A stretch of 64,000 nt of DNA, taken from assembly GCA_963930655.1 (NCBI GenBank), contig OZ005600.1, positions 9,799,501-9,863,500 of the forward strand, read 5' to 3'. Below, in pieces: positions 12,145-24,317 of the stretch. The notes beneath the pieces were generated by a model, which was given only the letters and a program-made list of their open reading frames with translations, searched no databases and was not told the DNA's origin. The DNA is from Myrica gale (lineage: Eukaryota > Streptophyta > Magnoliopsida > Fagales > Myricaceae). Position numbers and translations under genes: made by a program. Within the stretch, counting starts at the first letter, position 1, and each line of letters begins with the position of its first letter.

Positions 12145-15100
12145 TCATGCTCCGTCCTTAAACGTTGCTTCATATACATGGGGTTGCTGCAAAACATAGC
12201 AAAATGTTTGTAAAAATCTAATGCATCATTGGATGCAACTAATTACACAAAAGCAAGGGCAGTAAGACATATTGAAAAGTTCACAATCCAGAGGTCCCTT
12301 GATTCTCATCATTTTTTTGAGGTCAGCCACCGGAGAAGCCATTTCACTTCGCAAGAACCACATAATCAATAAAGAACCTAGTAAGATGGCTATTGAATTC
12401 TTCTACTGAAAAAAGAATGCGAAGCACCTAATATCTAGCTTCCTCAAAACCTACAGGGATCCAGTTTTGGAAATCTTATATTAACAGAACAAGCACTACA
12501 ATGAAATACATTTAGATATGTCAATAAAAAGCAGATAAATACTGACATGGGGAACCAAACAACATCGTGGGCCTGTGGGAGTATAAATACTTTACCATAA
12601 ACAAGGCCGAAATCAACCGGCGAGCAAACCATCTCATATGCATTGCACGTTGAGCAGCCATTGCAGCTTCCACAGTTTCAAACCTCAAATAAACAAAACC
12701 AGCACTGTTCCTGTACGCCACATAAAACACGCCAGGAAGAAAAGCTATAGTAAATCATATTCGAAGAATTTGCTTGAAGCATATGAAGATATGTACATAA
12801 AAAATACATACAAATTAGGATTGCTGCATGTATGTCTCTCTTTCTCTCCATCTATAAGCGTATTTGTGCAACTAGATAAGCACACATACGTACACTTGCA
12901 TTTATAAGCACACATGTACATAGATAAGCATGCTTACTATAAGCACATATACACATGGCATACCACCGCAATAATACCTACAAACACGGGCGTACATATA
13001 TGCATAGTATGCGAGTGTTCATGTATTTGATAAACTCGCACATATAAACAAAAAGATTTTGAAAAAGACAGCGCTAAGATTTGAAACGTGTAAAACGATG
13101 ACAAATATTGTTGTTTGGAATGATAGCATCTGCATCCAACAATCTAAATTTTTTGGAAACCAACTTGTTTCTTATGCTAAAACACTTCAAGGGACTTGAC
13201 TCTGACTTCACCTACCACTCCCATTCTTCATGGGGAATAGTGTCACTTAATCACTTACACAAGGAACTCAAAATTATACAACGACAAAAGTAGCGTTCAC
13301 ATATCTTAATCCAATGAATGGTTCCTTCCAATTGTCAATTGCCAGAATATCTTTTTTGGTTGGTTTTGGGGCGGGGCGGGGCGGGGCGGGGCTGGGGGGT
13401 GTTCTTCTAAGCTTGATTGACCAACCATGATGAATGGTTTAGTACCATAATCAAATAACACTTCATTCCCCTTTTGTGATGGTATATGCTTTCTATTTTT
13501 CCTTTTTCCTTGTTTATTATCATATTTATATATGAGCAATGATGTTATAATTCATTTGAATACTATACAAGCCTGCATACAGGGACAAACTTAAAACATT
13601 ATGTGGAAGAACCAATGATTGGAGTATCCAGTAAACCTACATAAATATGGTTCAGATGCCAGAGTAATTTATAGTTCTCACTAAACAATTACTACAAATA
13701 TGAACATAAAGCTACAAAAGAATATAAACAAGAAACATTCATTAATAGCCATGACCTTTACAAATTTGCATGCTTACTTTTCCACATAAATATGTCTCAC
13801 TCGGCCATATTTAGAACATTCTTCTTCCACATCATCTTTGATGTCCATATCAAAATCTGGTTCGGTCTGCAAAAAATGGTTGATACATTAATACTTTGTG
13901 AGATTGAGCAACTATAAAACAAGAAAATCGCCGACCTCTGTTGCTGGGTCAAACATATTCTTCAATAGTAAGCACTCGCTGGGGGTTCCAACAGGCTCTG
14001 CAGCAGGGGTTGGAATAGCTTGCACTGGGAGAGCTGGCATAGAAACTGCTGCTTGCCCATTGACAGGCAAAGTAATAGCTTGTGGATTAGAAGATGCCCC
14101 GTTCAGCACAGGAACTCCAAGAGACCCCGCTATACTGCAAAATATATTAGATTTAAGCATATGATCAGATTATCAAGACATGAAATAAGGATAGCTGAAA
14201 GACAAACCTTGTGGCAATTCCAGAGCGATCCAGCTTCTGCATAAGAAGTGCTCTTGATTGAGCATTCAAAGACTGCATGGACAAATGATTTACATCAGCA
14301 AGGAAACATTCTGCAAAATCTTTTGACCATCCAAAGACATTACAGGCATCATAGCAAAAGTTCAAAAAAAAAACAAAACAGAAAAGACCTAGTTAGCACT
14401 CTGGGAGAGCACCTCAGCTTTCTAATGATATATCTTTAAAATTTACCACCATTCCGAAGAATATTTATTTGTATGAGAAGATGACACTTCAGTCAGACTT
14501 CAATGTACACATAACAGATTTTAATGATGAGTTTGGTGTAAGTATCTGTCTGACACTTCAGTCAGACTTCAACTTACACATAACAGATTTTAATGACAAG
14601 TTTGGTGCATCTGTCTGACCTATGAAAAATCAATTATTATGGCTAAGAATGAAATATTTCCCAAGAGACAATCCCCTTACTATGTTGGCACAAAAAATTC
14701 AAATAACCATATCCTAACTAGATAATGTGCAATCTGCTTACAGTAAATGAGTACGATCATGGTCTACTAATCTGAACTAAATAGGCAACCAAAATTTATG
14801 GGAACTAATGTCCCACATAGTGATGAAATTTTTTAACTCACCAAACCACCCCCATCATCATCATCAAAGTCTGCAGTCTTTGCTCCAGTATCTTGCGCTC
14901 CAACATGGTCTGTAACAGATGAAACCTTTACATACAAACACAGGATTAGTCCAAACATATAGACACAGCCCTTCAAAAATCGTACTGATAGGCACAGAAC
15001 TATATACGCAGATAATTAACAATATCAAATGCAGTATGGTCAGATTGCTAGGGAGACTTAAAATAATTCACACTAAAGCTTCTCAAGTACAATACTACCT

Positions 15101-18100
15101 TGATAGTTCGGCCAGCAAGTTCCAATTTCCCATTCAGAGATTGAGCTGCCTTTGCATCTTCAAGTTTAGCAAACTGTAAAAGCACATAACGAATAACTGC
15201 TCATATACCAATTTATCTAAGCACAATATTTGCATACAATCAACTAGAATCATTACTGACTTGCACAAACCCAAAACCCTTGCATTGTCCTGTCTCAAGG
15301 TCAAGGGGCAGTTGTACGAGCTCTACGGGACCAAAAGGTTCGAAAATCTGAGTAAAGCACCATAAAGAAAATACAACAAGAAGTATTAGTAATATGCAAT
15401 ACAGAAAGAATTCAAAAGTGAATAGATGGCAGTTTACTCCTAACACTTACAAAGCAAATTGAAGAAAAAAAAGTTAAGAATAAACTATGCAAATGACAAA
15501 AAGAATCATGAATGCAATTGCTGTACCGCTCTAAGTTGGCTTTCCGTCATGTTGAAGTGTAAGTTGCCCACATACAGTTTTCTATCAACTGCTCCATAAG
15601 GACCTGCAAGACCACCTGAACCCCCACCAGAAGCATTAGATTGAACAAGGTTCTTTTCGGCTTCAGAAGGTTTAACCATAACAGGTTGTCCAAGAAGTAG
15701 TTGGCCAGAGAGAGCAATTGCCATCGGCACAGACATTGCGTCATAAAATTCAATATACCTGCAGTATCAGGGCTTAAATGAGTTTTTGAAACATAGTAGA
15801 CTGGAAAAATTGCAACCAAAACTTACAAAGCATATAGCTAAGAGATGTAGGGAAACAAAAACTCTAGTGCAGAGAGCTCAAGCTGAGTTTCTTTTGATGA
15901 ATCTGAGGGACTCATGTAAAAGAAAAAGTTAGCTCATAACAGCAAAATAGAAAACTAGAATGAATATTACATAAAATTTGATCAAGGAAAAACAAGAGAA
16001 AAGCATCTTAGAAGAGGTGGATCAAAAGGATCCATGCGATAACCCAAGGGGGGAAAAATAAAAGGGAAGGGGGAGGGGGTAATGACGAGATCATCTCGTT
16101 GCATAGACATGAGAGTGCGACTGTTGAAAATCTGGAACAAATTATCAAAACAGAAAAGTTTCCACCTGAAGTTTAAACGTCCCTGATAGAGGATTTATCT
16201 ATCAAGGAGATGCTTTAGATCCATTATGGGAGGCTGTAAGAGGAAGGACACATGAATAGAGAGTACATTCTAGCCATAAAAAAAAATGTAGCTAAAGAAA
16301 ATTACGAAGACCCAAAGAAGTTTAAAAAACTCAGGTTTATGTCATCTACCTTGGGTACGCAGCATGAATTGATTAAACATGAGTGCAAGGTATTCCCATC
16401 ATCCCTCATCATTATCGCAATGCTAGTCCATTTAAGAATACAGTTAAACTTGATTCTTGTGAGCCAATATCCTAATAATTATTTTCCAACATACATTCAT
16501 TAAAATATAATATGGTCCAACAAAAAGGGACATACCCAACTCCCTTAGACCGTCTTGAATTCCTGTCCATGATCAGTCGGACATCCCTCACCTGAAAATA
16601 AGGAAAATTTTAAATAAAAAGAAAAAGAGCAAAAACCAAACAGGAATACATTCTAAATGTGCACGGACAATACAAAGAGGGAGAACCAGACAACCACATT
16701 ACACACAGAAACACCAACATCAGGGTGCTCACAAGATCGTGACACAACTTGTATGTTTTCACTCACCCCATATATACAGAATGGTGAGACACAAGTAAGT
16801 CAATATACTAGTCGTAACTTAAGGCAGGGGAACATCTACTGCAACAGCAACAAATATATCTCAATAACATGCACTTGTAATGTTTGAAGCAGTGACTCAT
16901 GCAACAAGAATGGAATTATTCCCCAAAATGTAAGACATGAGAAATTCAAAAGCCATTAAGACATCACAAAATGAAAATAAGGGAATATCCTTCTGAGATT
17001 AAATACTTTGAATACATGAAGCCCAGCTAATATCTGAAAACTATGAAGAAGGAAAAAAGGCACCAACCTTGCCAGCTCTTGAGAAGAACTCATATGCATC
17101 CCTCTCAGTCGCCTTGAGAGGCATCTGCCATTACCAGATTCATAACACCAGGGAGAACAAATAAAATGGATGAGTAGATGTTGAGCCCAATAGCATTGTG
17201 AAAACTTAGAATACAGTGTCTACCTGGTATGCAAAAACAGTCCTCTGATCCCTTTCTGGATCTGCTTCTGGCTCCACTACTTCTTTCTTATCTTTAAATC
17301 TCCTGCCACCAATACAAGTTTCAACATCATATGAAAAAGGACACAAATTGTAACGGAAAAACAACATTATTCCTTTTGAAAATTGAAAACAGAAAATTAA
17401 GGTGCTGGTTATAGTCAAACACACCAATAGATTAAAGCCCGAATAAGATCAGAGTAGTTATTTTGCATAACCTCTGTATCAACAAGTACGCTAGTGAAAA
17501 CTTTCAAAATACAAAGGATCACGCAGACTTTGGGAACTTCTTTTATCTCATCATGTTGAACACCTAATCCTCTCTCTGTCCTTGTCATGTAAGCATATAG
17601 ATAGAGAAACACTTCTGCCAATGCAACAAACACACGAACATGTACCAAGAAGTTCCAACTGCATATTGTTATGTTGCAGCATCTCCATCATCAATAATTT
17701 AGCTTAATCAACTTTCAATGTCCCCCTGGACTTTTTCCGTGCTTCATCTGATCCTTCCACTAGTGATTCTCCGGTTGAAAAATAAAATATCAGTCCCATG
17801 ATTGTCACATAACTACATGTAACATTTTAATACGATTTTATCGTCCTATAATGGTAAGACTCTACAGGAGCTGGGCCTAAAGAACTTATCAGATTCTGCC
17901 AATGTCGTGACGCACAGTCAACAACTAAGAGTCTTCCTTCGCATCTCCTTCTTTAGAGTTAAATTCTTCTTCATTTCCCACCCTAGTGTCCTCAATATCC
18001 ATCCTTTACAGGCTCTACAATCCACATATTTCGGCCCTTGGACACCTGAAATGCTCCATAAAATTTAGACCTACTAGTCTCTGCAAAAGGAAGCTCTTAA

Positions 18101-19909
18101 CGGGTATACCCTAAGCCATAGCTCCTACTATCCAATCTTTTAACCGACAACAATCACTCACCTGTCCTCATCGATCCCAAGAATTAAGAAACCAGTGACC
18201 TCAAAAGAAACCTAGTTTTACATTTGCCCTCTTTACCTCCAGCTTATATAACCTCTACACACATGCTGCCCTCAACATCTAAATCCTTCCTAAACCTAGG
18301 CCCTTGCAAAAGGAAACTCTGATTCATCTCCCAAACAGAGACCTCCAAAGCCCTAGTTAATCAACTATCAATCTTTCAACCACAAGTAATTGCTCACATT
18401 ATATTGCAAGGACTACAAACCCAGCCCTCATTATATTAATTCAATAAACACCAACCGTGACATGATGAAGAAACGCTGGTTGAAGAGAAGCTTATGATGG
18501 AGCAGTCTCCAATATTGTTGATTAATTTTCCTGCTGAACATCTGCTGATGTTCTATTGGTTGATATTTTTGTTTACATTATTGTCAATTCTGACTTAGCA
18601 ATGTTAGAGAAAAAACATCTAAAGGTCATTCATCATCTTAGAAAATACAAAGTGGCATTCAAAGTATAAATTTGTCACATGATTGTGAGGTATCAATTTA
18701 TGTTGTCTCAGTCAGTAGTATACTAGTCAAAAAGGGATTACTACACGAATAACCAGAGCTGAGGGAAATGTTCACAGATGTAAGAAATCAAAAGAGGAGG
18801 GGAGATACAAATTGAACTAAAACCTAAGGATTGTGAAGTGTACTTTACCCTAACTTCTACATAAAAGAATGAATTCAACCCACACAACCAAGCCCCATTC
18901 TGAATCAATCTAAAGAGAGAAAGAACAAGTGAGCCCCATGCAAGAAAGTCCTTTCCAAGATTAAGGAAGAAACCAGAATCGAAATATCTAAAGGGGGGGA
19001 TACAAATTGAACTAAAACCTAAGGATTGTAAAATGTACTTTACGCTAAAAGAATGAATTCAACTCACACAACCAAGCTGTCTGAATAAATCTAGAGAGAG
19101 AAAGAACAAGTGAGCCCCATGCAAGAAAGTCATTTCCAAGACTAAGGAAGAAACCAGAAACAAAATCTCTAGGCAGTTTGGAAAGGACTTTCTCGCAGAT
19201 AGTTCATTTGGTAAGTTAAAACTGACAATCCCTCAGATATCCCCAGGATGTCATTCCACGAATTTCTGCATGAACTTCACTCTTCTAGAAATGGCAACAA
19301 TGTGTAAACAAGCAGCACAGAATCGTACCTCCAAAGTAGAAGAAACCAAAACAAAAGAGGGAAAACATCTAAGAGAAACAATAACCTGTTATCTCTCATC
19401 TCTAGGTCTCTGTCCCTCTCTTTGTCGCGCTCCGACCGACTCCTGCTTCTCCGTGACCTTTCTTTCTCTTCCTTCTCCCTTCGCTCCCTTTCTCTTTCCT
19501 TCTCCCTCTCCTTCTCTCTCCTCTCTCTCTCATTCTCCTTCTCTTTATCCTTATCTTTGTCTCTCTCCCTTCTTTCTCTCTCCTTCTCCTTCTCTCTACT
19601 ACCCCGTTCTCGCTCGCGCTCGCGATCCTTTTCCCTCTCGGAATCTCTGTGATGCCGATCCTTATCGCGATGACTAGACCGCTCTCGGTCGCGGTCGCGG
19701 TCGCGCTTGTCGCCGCCGTTCTCTTCGTCAGCTCTAGACCTCTTGCTCTTTCGGTCCTCGCCATCAGCGAGTGCACGATCTTCATCATCGACATCTCTCT
19801 TCCTATAGCTCCTCTCGCTGCTCTCCTTGCTCGTGTCCTTCCTCTTCGAGTCTCGGTCTTCGTTCTCTTCCACCGTCTTCTCCAAATACTCGTAAGCGTC
19901 GAAGTCCAT
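12145..19909 (-). CDS. RBM39/CC1-like (CAPER-type) splicing factor
   Basis: Exons on the minus strand: 19909-19386, 17302-17224, 17124-17068, 16591-16536, 15758-15527, 15347-15261, 15173-15099, 14925-14842, 14272-14208, 14134-13936, 13866-13778, 12710-12596, 12186-12145; 1704 nt, 567 residues, all phases close. Residues 1-175 are an Arg/Asp/Glu/Ser-rich region ending in an RS stretch (RSRRSRSRSE). RRM1 spans ~193-270 (TVFAYQMPLKATERDAYEFF). RRM2 spans ~293-370 (KLYVGNLHFNMTESQL, GFGFVQFAKLEDA). A C-terminal U2AF-homology motif spans ~470-560 with the RWF signature (MRWFARRL) and ends QPHVYEATFKDGA. The family couples U2AF-dependent 3' splice site recognition to transcription in the nucleus. 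Intron 1 (17303-19385) is 2.1 kb and holds a tandem duplication; intron 11 (12711-13777) holds a G-quadruplex-type run. A LINE lies about 270 bp upstream of the start codon. Confidence 0.95.
12845..13045. repeat. Degenerate ATAAGCACACAT repeat in RBM39 intron 11
   Basis: Loose repeats of (G)ATAAGCACACAT(A/G) with interspersed TACATA/TGCATA. Non-coding; probably a decayed simple repeat. Confidence 0.6.
13368..13399 (+). repeat. (GGGGC)n G-quadruplex-type run
   Basis: Five GGGG blocks separated by single C bases, then a G6 run, on the plus strand. The host gene is transcribed from the minus strand, so the pre-mRNA is C-rich here and the G-run is on the template strand. Confidence 0.9.
14483..14618. 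repeat. 69-bp tandem duplication in RBM39 intron 8
   Basis: GACACTTCAGTCAGACTTCA at 14483 recurs at 14552, followed in both copies by ACACATAACAGATTTTAATG and GTTTGGTG. A few substitutions separate the copies. Confidence 0.85.
18804..19171. repeat. ~195-bp imperfect tandem duplication in RBM39 intron 1
   Basis: GATACAAATTGAACTAAAAC at 18804 recurs at 18999. Both copies carry the AAGAATGAATTCAAC, AGAGAGAAAGAACAAGTGAG and CCCATGCAAGAAAGTC blocks. The second copy is shorter by small internal deletions. Confidence 0.9.
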
Positions 19910-20182
19910 GGGTTCGTCCTCTTCGAGGCTTTAGTCCCTAGATTTGCAAGAGTGAGGAGAGATGAAATGGTGCGAATTTGTGGATAGCAATGTGATTTTT
20001 TTGGGTATGTCTAGGGTTTTGGGAGGGCTTGGGTGATGTGGTTAATCGAAGATCTGCAGAAAGGACTCAGATGTGATTTTGTAAAAAGGTATTGACCTAG
20101 GGGGGAGATGAGGAAGCCTGAATAGAGGAGCGGAATAGGATGGGAAGGGTTTGGACATCCAAACCTGAACTTGAACCGATTC
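19910..20182 (-). promoter_or_regulatory. RBM39 leader and promoter, cut short by the LINE
   Basis: Only about 270 bp separate the RBM39 start codon from the 3' end of the LINE. It must hold at least the leader and the proximal promoter. I see no clear TATA box. Confidence 0.45.
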
Positions 20183-23180
20183 TAATTTTTTTTTGATAAG
20201 TAAGACAATTTTATTAGAAAAAGTGAGAACAATACAAAGTGTTATACCGAAAGAACTTAGTACAAACACGCAACAAAGCTAAGGAAATCATTAAAGTCGG
20301 TAAAAATGCCCCCTAAAACCGCATTAGCCCAACAAAACAAGGAGAACAACATAAACCCTCTCAACTTCACAAGGGGCAAAGAAACATCTTCAAAGCATCT
20401 ATTGTTCCGCTCCCGCCAAAGACACCACCAAACACACGATGGGATCATTCTCCAAATGGCCTTAGCAATAGGGTTAGAAAGCCCTCTATTCCAACTCCAA
20501 AGCACATGCAGCACCGTCTCCGGCATCACCCAATGAAAGTTCGTGATGCTAAGAACATGACTCCAAAGCCCACGTGCCAAGGAACAATGAAGAAGCGCAT
20601 GGTTAACCGACTATCCATCACCTCGGCAAAGAAAACATCACTCCGCCATGTAGACCCCTCTCCTCCGAAGATTATCAATCGTGAGAATTCTCCCGTGCAT
20701 AGCCTCCCAAACAAAGAATGAGACCCGCAATGGGCATCGTGACCTCCACACTCCTTTCCAAGGAAGAGACACATTATTCCTTTTATTAGGAAACTAATAC
20801 ATGGACTTTACCGAAAAAACATCATTCGCTGAGCCGACCAAGACAACTGATCATCCTCCCCTCGGCGAATCTTCACCCGGTACAAAAGAGAATAGAAGGC
20901 GGAGAACTCCTGAACCTCCCAATCATTTGCAAATCTCACAAAGGGGATATCCCAAACCACAATACCCTCCCTTTCGACCATACATTCCGCCACCATAGCT
21001 TCTTTGCACCGGGACAACGAAAACACAACCGGGAATGCCAAAGACAAGGGGCGGTCACCACACCACCGTTCATGCCAAAAGCTTATCCTCAATCCACTGC
21101 CCACAGAGAACCTGAGATTCGGATGAAAATCAACTCATCCCTTGGTAATGAAACGCCACAAGCTCACACCATAGGACCCCGGGGGATGCCAAGTACTCCA
21201 TTGGCCCGCAGAGCACCCATATTTTGCAACAATGACGATCCTCCAAAGTCTATCTCGCTCGTGTGCAAAGCGCCACAACCATTTGCACAAAAGAGCCCTA
21301 TTGAACAACTTGAGACTGCGGAGCCCCAAACCCCCCTGGGAGAAAGGAGAGCACACCACCTCCCACTTCACAAGATGATATTTAGACGCACCCCCCATGC
21401 TACCCCAGAGAAAGTCCCTCTGAAGCTTCTCCAACCGGTTAGCGACCACCACCGGGATAGGAAACAAGGAGAGGAAATAGGTGGGGAGACAAGAGAGGGT
21501 AGACTTAATGAGGGTAAGCCTACCCCCCTTGGATAGATACATACGCTGCCAACCCGCCAACCGGCGCTCCATTCGCTCAAGGATCCCATCCCAAACATGG
21601 ACATTCTTAAAACGAGCACCCAACGGAAGTCCAAGGTAAGTCATCGGCAAGGAGGATACTCGGCACTCCAAAATCCTTGTCAACTCCTGCACAGAAGCAA
21701 CCCCACCTATCGGAATAACCTCGGACTTAGATAAGTTTATGCTCAACCCCGACACCGCTTCAAAGCAAAAGAGGAGACAGCGAAGACTCCGGAACTGACT
21801 CGCCTCTACCCCACACATCACCAAGGTGTCATCAGCAAAGAGCAAGTGAGAAATGCTCACACTACCATCGCCGACCACAAAACCCTCTAACCGGCCGTGC
21901 TCCACGACTTTTTCCATCATGCGGCTAAATGCTTCCATAACAATCACAAACAGAAGTGGAGAAAGAGGGTCCCCTTGCCTTAACCCACGCGAGCTACTGA
22001 AGAAACCCTGTGGGCAGCCATTGACCATAACAGAGAACTTCACCGTCGAGATACAAAAAGAGATCCAACTGCACCATTTGTCACCGAAGCCGCATCGTCG
22101 AAGAAGGTATAAGAGAAACTTCCAATTCACATGATCATAGGCCTTCTGAACATCCAACTTACAAAGCATCCCCGGCACCCCCGACCTCAATCTAGAATCG
22201 ATGCACTCATTCGCAATGAGCACAGAGTCCAAAATCTGCCTCCCACGAACAAAGGCATTATGAGATGGGGAAATAATTTTATCGACCACAGACTTCAATC
22301 TATTAGCCAAGACCTTGGCAAGAATCTTGTAAACACTCCCCAACAGACTAATGGGGCGGAAATCTTTGAGCTCCACAGGTCCCGGCTTCTTGGGGATGAG
22401 GACAATGAAGGAAGAGTTCAAGCTCCGAACAAACTTCTCATCTCTCGCAAACTCATTAAACATCAGCATGACATCCTCTTTAACAAAGTCCCAACAGGCA
22501 TGATAGAAAGCAAGGGAGAAGCCATCTGGGCCTGATGCCTTGTCACCAGAAAGACTAAGCACCACCTCAGACACTTCCTCCACATCAAAAGGTCTTTCGA
22601 TCCATTCAGCATCCTCTTCTGTAATAGAATAAAAAACAAGACCATCCACCGAAGGACGCCACTGGAAAGGCTCCTCGAAGAGAGAGGAGTAATAATCCAC
22701 TATCTCCGCAGCAATCCTTTTAGGATCCTCCACCACCTCTCCCTCCACCTCCAAGCGAGATATACAATTCGTTCGCCTGTTAGAATTGACAATACGATGA
22801 AAGAACTTGGTACAACGATCACCCTCCTTCAACCATAAAGCCCTGGACTTCTGCCTCCAGCTAACCTCCTCTAATAAAATCAAATTTTCCAACTCCCGAG
22901 CGACTTCCACCCTCCTAACCTGCCCCTCCTCAACAAGATGACCCCCCTCATCCAAGGCATCGAGAGACTGAAGCTCGCTCAATAGAGCCACTTTCTGAAC
23001 ACTCAGATGACCAAAAACATCCCGATTCCACTCCATAAGTTTGTATTTCAACGCCTTGAGTTTAGCTTGAAGCACAAAGCTTGGTTAACCCCGAAAGTCA
23101 ATTCCGAGCCACCACTCCTTTAACAACACGCACCCATGTGATCCGGAATGATTTCCATTAATTTTCTCCAACGATCAATG
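20183..23180 (-). mobile_element. 5'-truncated L1-type LINE (reverse transcriptase)
   Basis: An open frame at 23075-21135 (646 residues) carries the non-LTR reverse transcriptase: DFRPISLLGSVYKILAKVLA, GLRQGDPLSPLLFVIVMEAF and the catalytic FADD (LLFADDTLVM). After an in-frame stop the same frame continues (SGLRISFWHERWCGD, 21104-20808), and further pieces at 20774-20257 carry the zf-RVT-type region (WWCLWRERNNRCFED). The 3' end is an A-run (T-run on plus at about 20187-20195). Upstream of 23075, similarity runs on weakly to about 23180 (WWLGIDFRG), with one stop and a probable frameshift. No endonuclease domain or gag-like ORF1 is present, so it is 5'-truncated. The long open frame suggests a fairly young, dead copy. 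No target duplication was found by eye. Confidence 0.93.
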
Positions 23181-24317
23181 AAGATTATTCATGAAAATTT
23201 AGCGCTGTGTATAAAGCTTATTGTATCACATTGTTGTAAATTTTATTTGTGAATCACAAAGAGAATTTAGAGAGTTGGTCAATACACTTCTTATTATTGG
23301 AATTTGGGATACTCGAGGAGTTTTAATATTGTTATTAGTTTACATCCAAGTAGTATTTGTTTTTTTATGGAAATTGACAGTTTCATATCTTGGATTTTAC
23401 CCATTTTAGCGGTTTGATTCCTGGGAAATAAACTCTTAACAAAACACGTCAGCAAATTTGTACCGGTCGAACGTTTCATGAACCAGTCGACTGCTCACGT
23501 ACCAAATCTATTTCAAAACATATACCGGTCGACCGGTACAAATTTACTGACATGTTTGAACCTCTATTAAGAAATGGATGGAAGCCTGACGGAAGGTGCG
23601 CTTTGTCAAAAGATAATAATTTGGAGAGTTTTTTGTTAGAGTTTATTTCATAGGAATCAAACCGCTCAAATGGGTAAAATTCAGGGATAAAACTATTAAT
23701 TTCCCTTTTTTTAATGTTAAAGAAAACCAAGTTTATTTTCATAAAAAATATATTTCAATTTTGAATAAAATTTTCTATCTAATTATTAGCCTTTATGTGG
23801 AAAATAACACAATTTTTGTTTTATCTATAAAAAAAATATCAGATGCAATCAGTTCATTAAAAGGAATCGGTTCATCTACCAACACCAATCGGTTCCAAAG
23901 AATCGAAAAGGAATTACATATTAAATGGGTAACCTCACCAGGAACAAAATGCACATGAACTATTCACACGCAATGGAAAGAGACAGAATGTAACAATCGT
24001 CGTACACATCGGCAAGTTTCCAATATTTTTTGTAATCCCTTCGCCACCCAAATAAAAAACGACAACACAATCAAGGTATACATAACCAGCTGCCCCTACC
24101 CCATTTCCTCCAGACACCAAAATGACTTAACATTATAAATCTGACCTTAATGAATACAGAATAAATGGTGCATAATATACATTTATCCTAAAGCCCGTTG
24201 TTATGAACGCCCATGGGCTCATCATTCCTGTCCATATACAGGACCTCTCTGCCGCATATGGTTCCAGGATCAGGATGAGATAGTAATTTACTTTTCAGGT
24301 ATGCCTTCTTGATTTAA
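23181..24317. other. Intergenic stretch between the LINE and the COV-like gene
   Basis: Apart from the inverted repeat at 23355-23720, this is AT-rich sequence without a supportable gene. The part just below 24318 is the 3' UTR and downstream flank of the minus-strand COV-like gene. Confidence 0.5.
23355..23720. repeat. Large imperfect inverted repeat (foldback/MITE-like)
   Basis: The left arm (about 23355-23475, containing GCGGTTTGATTCCTGGGAAA and AGCAAATTTGTACCGGTCGA) reappears in reverse complement at about 23525-23720 (TTTCATAGGAATCAAACCGC, CCGGTACAAATTTACTGACA). The right arm has about 70 extra bases. The loop contains further TACCGGTCGACCGGTA palindromes. Confidence 0.75.

Noticed and set aside
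19270-19677. 135-codon plus-strand open frame rich in Ser, Leu and Pro
   Set aside because: It is the antisense of the Arg/Asp/Glu-rich first exon of RBM39; CT-rich DNA is open in several frames.
21072-22535. Several plus-strand open frames of 90-150 codons
   Set aside because: They are antisense shadows of the LINE reverse transcriptase frame.
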